Source: Chromobotia macracanthus
Taxonomy: Eukaryota > Chordata > Actinopteri > Cypriniformes > Botiidae
Direction of reading: 5' to 3'
DNA: 64,000 bases
Assembly (NCBI GenBank): GCA_036877525.1
Contig: JAZGTH010000005.1
Location: 9,526,001 to 9,590,000, forward strand
In this document: positions 33,277 through 47,215 of the stretch, piece after piece
Layout: every line of letters begins with the position of its first letter
Numbering within the stretch: the first letter of the stretch is position 1
Program-made: the position numbers and the translations under genes
The notes under the pieces: generated by a model
Databases searched by the model: none
The model's input: only the letters and a program-made list of their open reading frames with translations
What the model was told of the DNA's origin: nothing

Positions 33277-34824
33277 GTAATAAAATCCCGACTACGAGTT
33301 TTCAGTCTTTCATTACATCATAATTTTACGAGACCCTTTTGGTAATAAAGCTCTAAGTGTGAAATTTATTACCGCTCTACTTAAGCACTACATGTGAACA
33401 ATAAGCTATAAAAGTAAAGAGAATGTGAACTGTAAAATCCACGTTTCGCAAAGGACTATAATTCAAAGTATTTCAGTAAAATAACCACCAAATTACGCAG
33501 ACCTCAGCAAATCAAACCTTTTTGACAATCACTTAAAGCTAAACCTGACTATCAATCATACAACAAGTGTAGTAAGTCTAACACATATGCTCCTGTCTCT
33601 ATAGGCTAAGCATGTCCATTTTGCACAACGTCTTTCTGCACTTCAGTAAACTCTTGGGTCTGAACTTGCTCTTGGCAAACATCCTGTTTCTTTGCCCTGA
33701 GAACTTAAACTCGGAAAGCGATGTATTGACTCAAATAAAAACATCTCATCGTTGCACATATGGCTTCATGAAGGCTAAAATAACAACACAGATTTGTATA
33801 AACTAATAGACGAGGTGAGGCAGGCTCTCCCTTCAGGCAGCTTTTATTGGTTTGGCCTTTGTTTTTCTTTTTTCTTCCCGAGATTTGTACGGCTCAGTAC
33901 TGTAGGTGGAGAATTGATGGACGGAGTGAAATAATTTATGGAAAAGGGGGTTGAGATCTAAGCAACGTTCCACAATAAATAAAGGTGAAATTCTGGCATG
34001 TGTGGGTGGGTGTGTTTAGTACAAGGTACACGCATTAAAAGATTTAATCCAGTACAGACGTGGGGTATTCAGCTAACTGACAGAGTGTTTGGCAGACCCT
34101 AAAGCCTGCTAATCAGAGGGCTTTACTCGTTACTACCTTACTGCAAAAGAACCACATTTCTCTGCCAAATGTACGACTGAAAATGCAGAGTGCACATTCC
34201 ATGGATCGGCACTGAGCACACCACATGCCTTCCAAAAAGCTCTGAAATGGGTTTCGGAGCAGGACCACATGGTACGTGACTGGGCCTTCTGCACTAAAAT
34301 CCATCTATATGTTTGGATAGGGTCCGATTCTGCTACATGTCAGTTATAGGGGCAATAATACCTTCAGTCAAATTATGTCCAAAAACACACTCAGAGTCCA
34401 ACTGTAATGCTGTCAGGCCTTCCTGACACATGTTTTTCTCATTCATCTATTTGGCCGTTTTATTGAATGTGTACACATACTGAATGTTCGGTATGACCCG
34501 GAGGAAAATTTTATTGCGCAGAGGTCGCTCTTTTATAGCTCAGGAGATTAAATGGAATTATGTTTCTCTGACATATTAATTTCGTCTGAAATGTTTCTCC
34601 TACAGTTCCTTAATAACAACAACTATAGACGCAAATCAGGCGATTGTTGACAGAGTAATAGTACAAAATTATAAAATGAATGGGGATATAGGTCAGACGT
34701 GGCTGTGGAAAAATTTAATGAGAAAAGTTCATACAGAATTCTCTGACTTTTGACTGTAAACTTTTGCTTCTTTGTAAATCTGAGTACAGGTTTCTATGAA
34801 GCAAAAGTTTCTATTAGGTCTCCA

Positions 34825-35068
34825 TTTAAAGGGATAGTTCACCAAAAATGGAAAATTTTTCCATTATTTACTCAGTCATGCCATTCCAAACCTGTATGAC
34901 TTTTTTATTCTGAAAAACACAAAAGAATATATTTTGAAGAATGTTAGTAACCAAACAACATGGGCACCTATTAACTTCCTAGACATTTCTCAAAATATCT
35001 TCTTTTGTGTTCCACAGAATGACATTTTTTTTCATACTTTTCATTTCGGGGTGAACTACACCATTAAA
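34825..35068. mobile_element. Non-autonomous teleost repeat with inverted ends, copy 2
   Basis: Starts TTTAAAGGGATAGTTCACC; the reverse complement of its end is TTTAATGGTGTAGTTCACC (16 of 19 match by eye). The interior has CCAAACCTGTATGACTT and TCTTTTGTGTTCCACAGAAT. No coding capacity, about 244 bp. Confidence 0.85.
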
Positions 35069-35308
35069 TCTCATTGCATTAGGTGAAAAAATAATAGACA
35101 TATTATCACACATCTCATGTGTTTTTATTATGGGGATTGCTGGACAAACAAAGGAGGGCCAACAAGGTTAAGGTTATGCACAAAAAGCTCATAAAGGTTT
35201 AAAACTTACCTTGTAAAGAAAATGTTGCAGGTTTATAGTGCACACTGGATAAAATACAAGCAGATCAGAGCAACTTGACCAGTGTTTAGAGAAAACCTGA
35301 GAGAATTT

Positions 35309-35370
35309 ATGGGTAGACCTGTTTTGTTTTTCCAGACTAACGCTATAATATATAGTTGCGTCAAAAACAG
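35309..35370. repeat. Inverted copy of 31884-31946
   Basis: GGGTAGACCTGTTTTG...TTGCGTCAAAAACAG; see the partner entry at 31843-31946. Confidence 0.85.
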
Positions 35371-38300
35371 TTTCTCATTCCTCTGATCTCGTATGCTGGC
35401 AGACATTAGCAGATGTTAATGAAAGCTTTTCCTGAAACATATCTGGCCTAAATGTTATGGTTTTAAAAGAGAAGAGTGTTTATTTTATATTACGGTCTAC
35501 TTATTACATCCAGATTCCCAGATTAAACTTGTGCTATTTTTCATAACTTAAAAGAAGTCCTTCGGCTCAACAATGACTTGCAGAATTAAACAGAACCATC
35601 CCCCCAGCACGCAGCTTTCAAATATTTGTTAGCAATGTTGCTCAAGGTTTATATCAGGTCCAGTATCAATGTGACTGCCACAAGAATCAAAACTTCATTA
35701 TTCATTTAAAATCAGTCAGCATGGCTAAATAAAACAGAAACTCAAAGCTTTTGCCTGGCCTTCCCCTTGATCCTCCAAAGCTGCATTCATAGCCTGACCG
35801 TTTAAATAGCACCGTGGCACAGTAGCACACCGTTACCTTCTACAATCACAAATTAAATCCCCAATGCTAAATACTTCCCTTTAAACATACGCATAAAAGA
35901 AAATGTTTCAAAAAGGTGCTACGATAAACAGATAAAATCTCACGCTGAACAGTGTAACAGTTCTAAGCAACTGCTAACAGCATAATGACTGAGGAATGCT
36001 GTATAAAAACTTCTCTTAAAGAACAACAAAAGACCTGCCAAATAAATCGCAGTGATTCACGCTCAAAGTATGTATCATTGTCAGCAACATATGTTTTTAC
36101 ATAAGCAGAGGAAAGACGCTTTTTTCCTTTTCTGCTGTTACACCAACGCTGTTTAGTTCTTTGTGCTGCATGGCTTGCTTGGAGTTAAGGTAACCTCGGC
36201 TCATTAGCGTGTAAACGGCCATCATTTAAGGCCGGCTTTGAGACATTTCTTACTTGCTGTGGAAAGTGTAGGCAGATCAAAGATAAGAGAAATATTCTGA
36301 AATCACAATCAGAAAGGTGTTACACTGAAAGTCAGTGTGGTATATATGCATTTAAATAGTATTTTTGAGTAACCTTCAGTTAACAAGGTAGAACACCAGG
36401 AATCATGTTACTAGTGTTTAAAGAACAGCACAATTTATTCACAGTGAGTAAACGCAAGCAGTCACAGCCACTATTTCTGAAGGTCACCTTTAAATCCACA
36501 GTGGGCTTGGTAATGAAGGCCGTCATGGCGGACTGTGAAATTCAAAACTTTTCTGAATTGAGTTAATAACCGCTAGCAGGCCAATCTTCACTTAACTGTG
36601 AGGTTTAAGAGTCACTTGTAAACCCTTACGCTCAGGGGTGCCATTTCGATACATTCTCTGAGTAGCAATCCACCGACTTTGAATATACAACAACCTTCAA
36701 TTCACTGTGAAAATCTCCCATTGATGACTCCCACCAGCCCCCAACTGCAGCTTTAGTTTCACTTTGACTCGTCGTTAACAATATCCGGTAAAAGAGACCC
36801 TTTCTCTCCTCATCCACATCAGTGTTTGTCCTGAGGAGTCAGCACCCCTGAGTGCACCAGACAGTCGCATATCAAATGTCTTTCATTTTCCTCTTTACTA
36901 GCTTCTGCTGGGCTGTTTATAAGCACAGTATAAGACTAACTCAAAACGGATCTCTGAGGCAGCAGCTGTGTCAAACAAAATGCATTTCAGACAGTATTAT
37001 TAAACTATTTCACGCTTTTCCGTTTTGTACCTGGAGTTTTTCTGATCTGCTGTGGAAAAAGGGTAGTGTCACTTGATCCATCTCCATTCGGGCCATTATC
37101 TTTCTGGCCGAGAGTGAAATAGCGTCTTATTGAAATCCCGCAGCCAGATCCGACTGGTGCCATCAAACAAAACATGTTTTGGGTTAATCCCCCGGTAAGA
37201 AGATGGGTTGCAGACCCCGTGAGGGGAACACGATAAGAGCAGAGAAAGTATTTTGAGGGATCGGCTTTCAAAAAGAATTCGGGGCTGAGACAAAGTGAAT
37301 CACGTCAATAATACATTTCTTAAGCTATCGTGCGTGAAAATATCGAGCTTTTAGCAGGCAAAGCACATGCAGAGAGGTTCATTGGACCGATGCATGAGGA
37401 CTTCAATTATTCTGAGTAAAATATATTAGACAACTATCAGAGGTGGGCTTGATTTCTTCTGAATAAAGTTAACGTTAGGGACACAGCGAGATCTTTTAAA
37501 GAACCGATTATATTTTCAGTGACTGTCATTGCTGTTGCTTCACAACATATCCCCGTAACCTAAACTAATAATGACAGTAATTTTCAAATATTACATCCAA
37601 GTATGAAATACAGTATTTTGGAAATGGGGCCTAAAATGACATCTGAAGTAATCTACAGCGATACAGCTCAGCCATCCAGTCTGGATCCACTGTCATTCTG
37701 CTTAACAACTAAATCTTATCAAAACAAGCAGGCGCATCGGGAATACTTAGCCATTTTTCATGTTTCAGTACATGCTTGAGGTCAATGGTAATGCTATAAT
37801 CAAGCAACTGTGGCTCTATCTGAAACCGTTGTATTGTGGTTGGCATGGGAAACTCAACTTCACCAGACCTGAGCTTATATTTAAAGAACAGCAGAGAGGC
37901 AATGACATGAAAAATGAACTGAATGAAGTATCATTTTATTGGTCTGGATATCACAGAAAGCAAGGCTAAAGCTCGCACTGTAATTATGCTTGAAGGAAGA
38001 TCAAACACAGATCCTGCCACATGAAGACAGCAAATGAATCAGATAGGACAAGTGAGAAGGAAAGATGGATTTCGCCACCTCCTGCAAGAAACCGCATTTA
38101 AAATGCTGTCAAACAAAAGAACCCCTAATTATTGTTTTTTATATCAAATCTTATTAACTTATATACCTTACATACACGAAAAAACATAGCAATATAACAC
38201 ATACTGTTCGTGTCTAAAAAAACGGCAATGCCATTTTCATTCCATGCATATTTTCTGGTGATAAAGGGCTCAGTGCTTAACCTTTGTTTGTAATCAAGCG

Positions 38301-38488
38301 CTAAATCAAGTCTGGGGCTCCATTTATCGAATCAAACCCCAGTTGCTATTTAGTAGACAATTCCTATAAGCCTTCAAGTGAAAAGGAGATAATGTCCAAT
38401 TAATGCTCATTTATTTACTCAGCGGGCAGCATGCTAAGCACTTTGTGTGGCAAAGTAAGAGCCACCAGCATGTCGTTCCGTTGGCGCA

Positions 38489-38502
38489 CCACTAGAGGGC
38501 GC
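38489..38502 (+). promoter_or_regulatory. CTCF-like site, plus orientation
   Basis: CCACTAGAGGGCGC, the same 14-mer as at 30551-30564 but in the opposite orientation, so the two sites point away from each other across 8 kb. Confidence 0.45.
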
Positions 38503-39369
38503 AACAAGCAACAAGGGCTGGTTGAGTTCCACTAAGTCCCACATTTAGTAAACAATGGAAAGCAATACATGACATGAAACTGAAAATAACAGAAATAACA
38601 GGGGCATATCAATATAAACTACAATATTACAATATACATTATTCTGAAAGCACAATTAAGCAAGATAAGTGTAATAAGAATATATTCATATTACAGGCTG
38701 ATCTTGTGTCCACATTTATAAGCTAATGAAACAGCTCAACTGGAGGTTTTTGTCTGGTTAGTCAATTTTCCAAACGATGAATGTTCCTAGATGTCCATAA
38801 AGGCAAAATTATAAATATACAAAAATTCAAAGTTATTCAAAATAATTATTGAGACAAGATGTGTATTGTGTAAACAAACTCCAGAAATGAAAGTCCTACA
38901 TTTAGAAATCATCCCTGAATTCAAATGTAAACATCTTATCTTTGACACACATACTGTAGCTTAACATTGACTTTTTGCAGCCGTTCTAGTCTGGAGACAG
39001 TCCCTCAGCCCCTCCATCTTCCTGACAAATCTACTAAAACTGAGAGGACAGTGCCATAAATCACTAAATATGGCTTGTAATTTACAGCATTTTTTGCTGT
39101 TCTTGACCCGGTGATTCATTCTCTGTTTACGTGTGATTCTGACAAATAATGGAATCCCAGCCCTGCGCTTTTCAATACGTTTCACCACAGCAAGATTAAT
39201 ACAAACAATATTCATTAAAAACCATTAACGTGTCTTCAAAACTAATCGAGGCCAATAACCTGTGCTTTCTCTCACCCCTGATGTCCCCTGCATGTGCCAG
39301 TGGATGAAGTATGTTTCAATATGCCTATTAAACCAATCAAAAAGCAATCAGGGCTATTTTCTTTGTAAT

Positions 39370-39910
39370 TATGATCTGTTTGTGTGGAACGGTAGTTCTG
39401 GGGGGGCGAGCTTGGATTTGGCCTTCACCGCTCTGGAGTAAATATGAAAATAAACCACCTCTCAGGAAAGACCTAATTAGTCTGTCTCTCTTGGTTTTAC
39501 ATTCGTTTTGTGGCCCTGACAGTTGCGGTCATGAGTGTCAGATTTAATCTGGCGTTGGGGTCGCGTGAGCCCTGGAGCGCTGGCGCGAGATCCATCACTT
39601 TGTGGGGTAGCAGCACCCGCGAATGTTCAATAACCATCTCTCTCCTGCTCGCCTCCATCTGCGCTGATAGATGTATTTTCATACAACTCATTACAATGTC
39701 TTCATTGTTTATTGACATCCCCAAGTGACAAAAATATGCCTAATTTTATGTTTCACAGGCATTTGCATTTATTTGGCTGGAATGTGCCAGGCGCTGCCTT
39801 GAAATGATGTACAATCGCAATCACTGATGCTTTGTTTGTGATGTGTGTGCATGCATTGATTCGGCATTGTGACAGGCGATAAAAGATGGCTTTCATAGAC
39901 CTACGGCTTC
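39370..39910. promoter_or_regulatory. Candidate conserved non-coding block 3
   Basis: A mixed GC-rich and TAAT/ATTA-rich repeat-free island (for example TGATAGATG and CTCATTACAATG near 39664-39700, TGACAGG near 39870 as a MEIS-like site). No coding potential is recognised; the overlapping short frames on both strands share no family. Confidence 0.3.
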
Positions 39911-40631
39911 ATTTGTGCACTTGACCTAATCACACAAGGAATTTGAACTTTAGATCAGTTTGCTCAAATCTTTAAGTAGTCAATGCATTTTAAGTATTAA
40001 TGGCTGACATGCTGTCTTTGTTCATACTGCTCTTACTATTTCTATAGGATGTATACTGTGTGTAGTTCAGAAATATTCTATATGAAACAGCTGCATGACC
40101 TGTACAGTATACAACACTGAGAAGTAGAACACTGTACTCCCACAAACACATTATACAGATGGCAGGCTCAACTTTCTATGTGTGATCTGTAAAATGTAGT
40201 CTTCAGGTTTTTGGGGTTACAAACACCTGTACAGTATGAAGGATTTTTGCCCATGTGTGCCAACACCTGTACATGTGAGTCCCACACTCATTAGCGAAGT
40301 CCGCAGGAAATCCCTAAAAGGTGCAAACTGTTGTGGAATTTTTGCCATCATAAAAACTTACTAATGCGTGTTTAATTGTCTTCTTGTAAACTGGAAAAGG
40401 GGATGTAAACGAATGAATGTGAATGAATTAGTATTCTGTTGACTTTAACAACATGGCTATCAGATACCCATTACAACACTTTAAACTGCAAATGTTTGTA
40501 TTCCCTTTTGTCTTCGCCTTGCCAAATCAAGTCATAATGAAGTATGTTCTTCTCACAGCAGGTGAAGACCAATATTTATTGTGTATGGCATATTCTAAAA
40601 TGTCAGCCACAGTGTTTTAAGAGGAAGTACA

Positions 40632-40790
40632 TTTCCTGTGTTCTTGTAGCTCAATTGGTAGAGCATTGTGTTAGCAGCTCAAAGGTTGTGGGTTTGATTC
40701 CCAGAGAACACGTACTAATAAATTGTATAACTGGAATGTCACTTTGGATAAAAGCACCTGCCAAATGCATAAATGTATGTAAAAATGTAT
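40632..40790 (+). mobile_element. Well-preserved tRNA-derived SINE
   Basis: Head TGTTCTTGTAGCTCAATTGG with the pol III A box, GGTTTGATTCC (B box, 40691-40701), body AATAAATTGTATAACTGG, and tail CTTTGGATAAAAGC...CCAAATGCATAAATG ending in TGTATGTAAA repeats. It has the layout of a fish tRNA-derived SINE. It is not a functional tRNA gene, because the tRNA part does not fold into a full cloverleaf. Confidence 0.9.
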
Positions 40791-43479
40791 GTAAACTGTT
40801 TATATTGTATGTTTTATATATTTTTCTAATTCTTTAGAATTATAACAAGTGTTCAACTTAGTCAGATGGTTCACTGTGACATAAGCTGTCTCATTTTTGT
40901 GGCTGTCGCTAGGAAGGATGCACCCTCACCAGTCTGCAGTATTCTGAGTGTCCTGAACATAAAATTAAATTGGTATAAACATGACAGCCAAAAAAAAAGC
41001 AAATGTACATAATGTAAATGTAAGGTTGGGATAAATTGTAGGATTCTAACCTATTGAAAGATTTCACAGGTATTGCTGAGACGTTTTGGCCAATGTGTCA
41101 ATCATGCATATGTGAGTGGTTGTCTATTTTTTTGAGGTTTAAATGGGTCTTTTCACTGCCCCAAAGTGACAAGAGGTTAACCAGAGAGTGTGGGAGACTA
41201 CTACCTCTCTGCCCCGAGGGTGCAAGTGTCAAACACTACCATGACAGGTCTGCCCTGCTACCCCACAGGTCACCTCCAGGTATCAGTGTTCAAAACCAGT
41301 CTGAGCCACTAGGCAAATCTGTGAGCCTATTTAATCATCATATCCTACCGGAATTCTCAGTGGTTAGTTTTTACACTTTCGACTCTAATCACTTTACACA
41401 TGCTGTGAGCGCTTAAGCCCTCCAAAGTTTTCTTTCTTTACAGAGTGGTATTTAAACGCTCTGTGTGCTTGAGGAATATATTCACTTCATACATCATTCC
41501 TAGGGGGGGTCCGTAATTTTCTAGAACACTTTAAATTAATGAACCAGATGGTATTTCCACAACAACACCTGTGATGTTTTGGCACCTTCTAGCCCAGAAT
41601 AAATTCGTACCTTGAAAATAATCTTGGCACTGAAAGAATAATCAGAAAATGATCTAGAATGATCTAGAAGCACCCTTCATCCCTGTAACCTCTAACCTGT
41701 TAATGTCTGCCTAACATCTTAACTGATTCTAATACAGATTTTTTGGGGCTGCAGTACAGTGTAATCTTTCAAAAAGACACATCTGTCTGGGATAAGTTCC
41801 AAAAAGGGCAGAGGGGCAAGAAAAGTAAAAGGCAATTTCCATGTGTCGGGTACTTATAAGTTAATGTGCGGCAAGAGCTTTGCAAGGGGAAACCTGCCAT
41901 CAGCGTCTTACGGTTAGGGGTAAATTTATTAGCTGCGCAGATACAACCGCATGACATGCTAGCTCCGGAATGCTGGACGTGCGTGTGTGAATGAGCGTAC
42001 AGTTTCTCATTTATTTTCATTATTTTGTCTTCTGTAAAATTGCCAATTACTGTTAATCTGTCTCAATTTATCTACCCCCCAGTGTGAGCCGTTCTGAGTG
42101 AACATGTATATGTTATACCATAACATACATGTCAGGATATTTAAGCCACCTGGTATGAGATTGGACACGGAGAGCCTATAAATGTCCCAGTGTGTCTGCT
42201 GACGTCTAAACTGACTGTGCACAGACTGCATGCGGAGACAAATGAAATTAACGTCAGAGAAGCGGCTGAAATGCACTAATGTTTTAATACCCTCCAAATC
42301 TGTTGAGCAGGGAGCAAGCTATAGATGTGTAGACCAGGATTTCTTGTCACATGGGGAAGATTTCTTTAGCAGTGGTTTTGCATGTTGTTTTCAAAGTGTC
42401 TTAATTTAAAATAAAGCTTTGTAAAATTCCAATCTTCATATTTTTGCTATAGCTTTGAGGTAAACAAGCGAACACTATAAAACCACACTGGCATGCATTC
42501 AAGCAAGAGAGAACTGTATAATGAAAATACATTTTTACCCGAAAAGCCAACAAGAGTGTTTTTCATAAATGCAAGACTGGGGAATGTTGTTGCATGTTTT
42601 AAATGTCATAAACATACATTTTATTAATTACTACATTTGTGGCCTAAAACAATAGTTTGATAATTTAGCCCATTTAATGTATTTAGCCCAGTAAATACAT
42701 GTCTGAATGTGTATTCAATGAACTGTATACTTTCTCCTAGGCAACAATGAGGTAAATGTTAAATAACATTTCATAGTCAAGACTGTAAAGTATGTGCTTA
42801 CACAGAAACTTACTTCTAAAAATAAACCTACCCTAAGAAGTATTCACTGCAGTATAGAGTGTGACAACTAGCCCTGGTCTCCAATATATTTGAAGAGAGA
42901 GAGTTGGGAGGGGTAAGTCACCTAAGCCTCGGGGGTCGCAGTGATCTGATAATTAACACTCTTGCCCTCTCCCCAGGTGGGTCAGCTGAAGACAAGGGCA
43001 TCAGTCTAACATCAGGTCAAAGGGTAAAATTAGGAAGGAAGCACTATGACATATGGAAATACTTTAGCCAGCTTTTTTTTATATAAATATTACCTTTTTC
43101 AGTGTTTGACACTAAACCCAAACTTTTAAGCTGGTGATTAAAAACAGCAGGGTGGAATGCAAGATGGATTAGATGGTGTTTTGAATAAGCCAAGACTATA
43201 AAATCTTTGAGATGAATGAGAAAAGGGTAAAAACGGCTTTCTAAAAAATCTAGAGAAAAAATCCATTAAAAGCAACTTTGAACACTGCATTATTTTTAGG
43301 ACTTCCTGTGAGGTAAATACAAGCTCATCAAATAAATCAAATAATTGTTTCTGGGTCTTGGTGATAAAGGGCCGCGCAGCTCTCACAGAACAGTAATGTG
43401 CTGTATCTAGTGATTTAATTAGAGCATAATGGATTTGTCTAATCAGTGACACAATGTGTTGTTTTACAGCCCTCCTTTG

Positions 43480-43880
43480 AGAATACTGTTCATTTCAGAC
43501 CAGCTAAGAACAGAAGATTATATCGCTGCTCGCTGACAAATTGCAGCCCAATTTATTATTGGACCAAGATGCGTCTACAGATCAAATAAATAATGGAGGC
43601 ACTGGACAATCCCATAATTCATAGCTTGTGCTTTTCATAAAATGTTGGGTTTCCCTGTGTTGAATCACCAGATTAAGTAGCACATGAGTCACTCACAGAT
43701 AGGACCACATGAGAGGCAGAACGGGCCTATTATGTGTCCGTCAGCCTTGAGAATTTTCCAGGAATCATTACTGTTCGTGGCCCTCTCATAAACCTTGACT
43801 TCCCTCGGTTTGACTTCAATGACTCGGATTTTTAATCAAACAAACATCAACATCCTTATTTATCTAAAAGTCCAAATCAT
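43480..43880. promoter_or_regulatory. Candidate conserved non-coding block 4
   Basis: A repeat-free island with homeodomain/POU-like sites (AATTTATTATTGG, CATAATTCATAG, GGATTTTTAATCAAAC) and no exon-like frames. Conservation is not tested. Confidence 0.3.
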
Positions 43881-44699
43881 TTACGTTTCAGAACAGCACA
43901 AAACATCTTTATAAAAATAGAATGTTTATCTATATAGCAGCATAAGGGGTGTTCGTGAGTATTTTGTGTCTGGTTTTTTTTAGACAGACATCGACACAGA
44001 CTGTCCTTTTTTATCTGCTAATCTAAAGCGTGCCAATATCCTGTCTGGGCTGGTACCATGCAGAGATTCACATGGGGTGCCTGGGGCATGAAGATGTGAT
44101 TAATTTAACTGTGTCAAATAGTTTTACTACCCGGTTTCACCGTGTTTACTGGGGAGGAAGAAAATAGTGCAATTTCATCCAGTGGAAAGTTTGTCCTCTG
44201 TGACCGACATGCGTACACAGTTTATTTGTTTGCTGCAGTTAAACATGCTGACTTTCAATGTGAAGTCATTTTAAAATTTTACACATTATTCTACAGTTTA
44301 CAGATTACAGTATCCATCTACAGTTTACACATTACAGTATCCACTTATTGTTACTATATTAAAGCTAACGATACTGAAGTTAATCTGCAACTTTTGCCTC
44401 TCTACCGCCCTCTCTGTTTAAAACATAAAATTGCAGGTTACTTTACGTACTTTCATTGCCTATGTTGAAGTCAAATGAAGCCAACATTTCCTGGGAAATT
44501 GCATCTGACAGCTCAAATTATATATCATTATTATAAACTTACCGTTGCGAATCAAAGTAAGGTAAGATGAGATTGTGTTGAACCCTGATCTGTCATGTAC
44601 TTGCTCAATGATTTCCGCTAATTTTTAACCCAAAAAAGCAGAGCTGTAACTAAACAGAGCTGTAGCTAAAACACTTTACCAATGTAAAAAAATGACAGT

Positions 44700-45216
44700 T
44701 CAGTAAAAAAGACAAAGCAAAAATTTGCCCTATTTTTATTTAATCACCCTTGTGGTTTTCCAAAACTGTAGGACTTATTTTATTCCTTGGATCACAAAGG
44801 GAGAAATCCTGAACATGTGCTATGCAATTATAATAAACAAGCACTGAAGCTTTAAAGCTACAAAAAGGATGCAAAACCATTTGTGTCATTTTACTACATA
44901 AGTTTTCTAAAGCCATATGATAACTTTGTGGGAGGAAGAGATTGAAATTTAACTTTTCACTGAAAATCTTGGAATCTGCCCTAGCTGCCTTTGATGTCTT
45001 GTCTACAGAAGAAGCAGTGTTATGAACTTGGCATTTTTTGAGCCAGATCTTTAGCGCATGAGCTGTATGGACCACTTTCATGACACTTTTATGGTGCTTT
45101 TGTGTCCTTTTGAGCTCCAGTCTCCATTTATTGTAATCTGGGGTTTAGTATGACTTGGGTAAGTAAATGATGACAGAATTTTCATTCTTGCATGAAATGT
45201 TCCTTTAAATTTAGTC
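44700..45216. mobile_element. Decayed copy 3 of the inverted-end teleost repeat
   Basis: The right end on the minus strand reads TTTAAAGGAACATTTCATGC then AAAATTCTGTCATCATTTAC, like the starts of copies 1 and 2. The left end (ATCACCCTTGTGGTTTTCC) is its decayed mirror. The interior, with a 113-codon minus frame, is unlike any protein I know. Confidence 0.6.
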
Positions 45217-45337
45217 ATTTGTTCTCTCAGTGCTGATACAACCCTTCCTACATTATGATGAGCAACATATTTCAGAAGTACGCCTCATCTAATGGGTTCT
45301 TGTTAAAATGCATGTTGAATTTAAAATAACATTTACA

Positions 45338-45474
45338 TTAATGCATTTGCCTTTTCCAAAGGAGCATACAGTCCATCCAAGCCATACATTATGTAAGTAC
45401 GTGCACTCCCTGAACCAAACCTGTTATCTTGCCATTGAAAGCACCATTCTCCACCACTTGAGCTATAGGAGCAA
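45338..45474 (-). mobile_element. tRNA-derived SINE, minus orientation, diverged
   Basis: On the minus strand: TGCTCCTATAGCTCAAGTGG (A box), GCAAGATAACAGGTTTGGTT (B-box region), then GGCTTGGATGGACTGTATGC and CAAATGCATTAATGTAA (tail). Same family as 40632-40790. Confidence 0.8.
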
Positions 45475-46559
45475 GACAAAAAGTTGAAAGTGGATTTGGA
45501 CTGTGTTTAATTATTCACACAATTTAAACAAGAGATTTTGATGAACAAGTGTTAGCAAGACTGGTAATATGTTGACAGTAGTCAGTCAAGTCAAGCATTA
45601 TCAGACATACTACTGACAGATTAACGTGTGTAAACACATTGCACTTTTCACGGCAAGAGCTGAATCCAGTTTAGAGAGTTCAGGTTCAGACCTAGAGTGT
45701 CTCCTAATTAGCAGCATATGTTCTATGAACTCCAGATTTACACAGGCTTCTTGGATCAGACCGTTAAATCACATCCAGTTGGATGCAGAAGCCTGACAAA
45801 CAACTGAATTACTGTTAGACTGATAAATCTTATGCAGTACAGCGTTCTTTATTAGTCTAGATGGGGTAACATTTTGCATTCATTTCCTTTCTTAATCACA
45901 TTTTTATAATGCTAGCTTTGAATTTAATTTTCTAATGCAGAAACTGAACTTCACTTGATATGTAGACAAAACAAATGTTAAATATGAACGTTAAAGATAT
46001 AAAGAAACTGATATAAAAACTTTTATTTGTTGCTTAGCAACATGACATCATGACAGTGTGGCTGTTTTACGCTTTTTAGGGCTAAGGGAAACCTCATGTA
46101 CTGCTGACTTTTGTTGTACCATCACTACAGAATCAAAGGCTAGAGTGTGTGTGTGAGTGTGTGTCAGATTTTGCCCAAGGATTGTAAAACCTAAAACTCA
46201 CCTACACTGTGAAGGAAAACATCTTAATAAACAAACTAAACATCTTCAATGAAAATCCTGAAATGTGTGAGGGTTTGGGGCAGGGTTCAAGAATAGAAAA
46301 TATCATTAGCTTAGTATAAAAACAACAGAAGTCAATGGAAAGTCCCCACCGTGCTAGAAAAATAAATGTGTGTGTTTGTGTATGGAGTCAGAGCCAAACA
46401 AAGTCTTGTGCTACACCTAACTAGATTTCACAATATACACAGGAGGTGATGAAATCTTTCACCGACCCCTTCACATGTCAACAGAGGCCATGTGCCTTCC
46501 CAGTGCATTGACCGAAGAAATCAAAACAGCACGCCTCATTTGCTGCACCAGGGGATGGA

Positions 46560-47215
46560 CTTTGAATTCATTTTTGGTTGAAGAAGCATCAAACTACTCT
46601 TGATTAAGTTACTAATGACGCGTCAGTGACAACAAGCTGCCTTGCGGCTCTAATTGATCTTCCAATCGTCCTCCGCGGAGAGTTCTTGTACCTGCGGCGC
46701 GGGGCGGGCTATTTTAAGAGATGATATATTATTCCCCTAAAAGTCAGTGGCTACGGTGCAGAAAAAGACAGAAATGACGGCTCCCCTTACAAGATGACAT
46801 AATGAGCCGCTCTTCTGCAAGCGAGCTGTGATATTCGCCCATTAAAAAGAAACCCCATGTTTGCTGTCGTTAAACAAACAGCTGCAGTTCCTGCAGGTCA
46901 TGACTGATAGAGCGCTCCGAGCTCTGATACAGGCTAAACTAATTGTTGAAATGCTCATTAAATCAGATAAAGTAGCACATAAATCAGACTGAAGGTTTGA
47001 GCTATGGTCAGCCTGTGTCGTTTGGCTGGAGAAAATCTCCCAGGGACGTTTGTTCACCTCCTTAGATCTCATTACATCTCTTTCTTGACAAAGTTCCAGC
47101 ACCCTTTGATACTGTACAAAGCCTGGACCTAAACACAGCTGCTCTCCGTGGGCTCGGATGAAAAATAGAACAAGACTTTGACATAATGTTGCAAATCTGA
47201 GCATGAAATCAGGAT
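46560..47215. promoter_or_regulatory. Candidate conserved non-coding block 5
   Basis: A repeat-free, alternately GC-rich and homeobox-site-rich block (GCTCTAATTGATC, CTAAACTAATTG, GCTCATTAAATCAG). A 120-codon minus frame is without family features. Typical in appearance of vertebrate developmental enhancers; this is inference. Confidence 0.3.

Noticed and set aside
40646..40720. tRNA gene candidate with A and B boxes
   Set aside because: It is the head of a tRNA-derived SINE: a SINE body and tail follow directly and the acceptor stem does not close.
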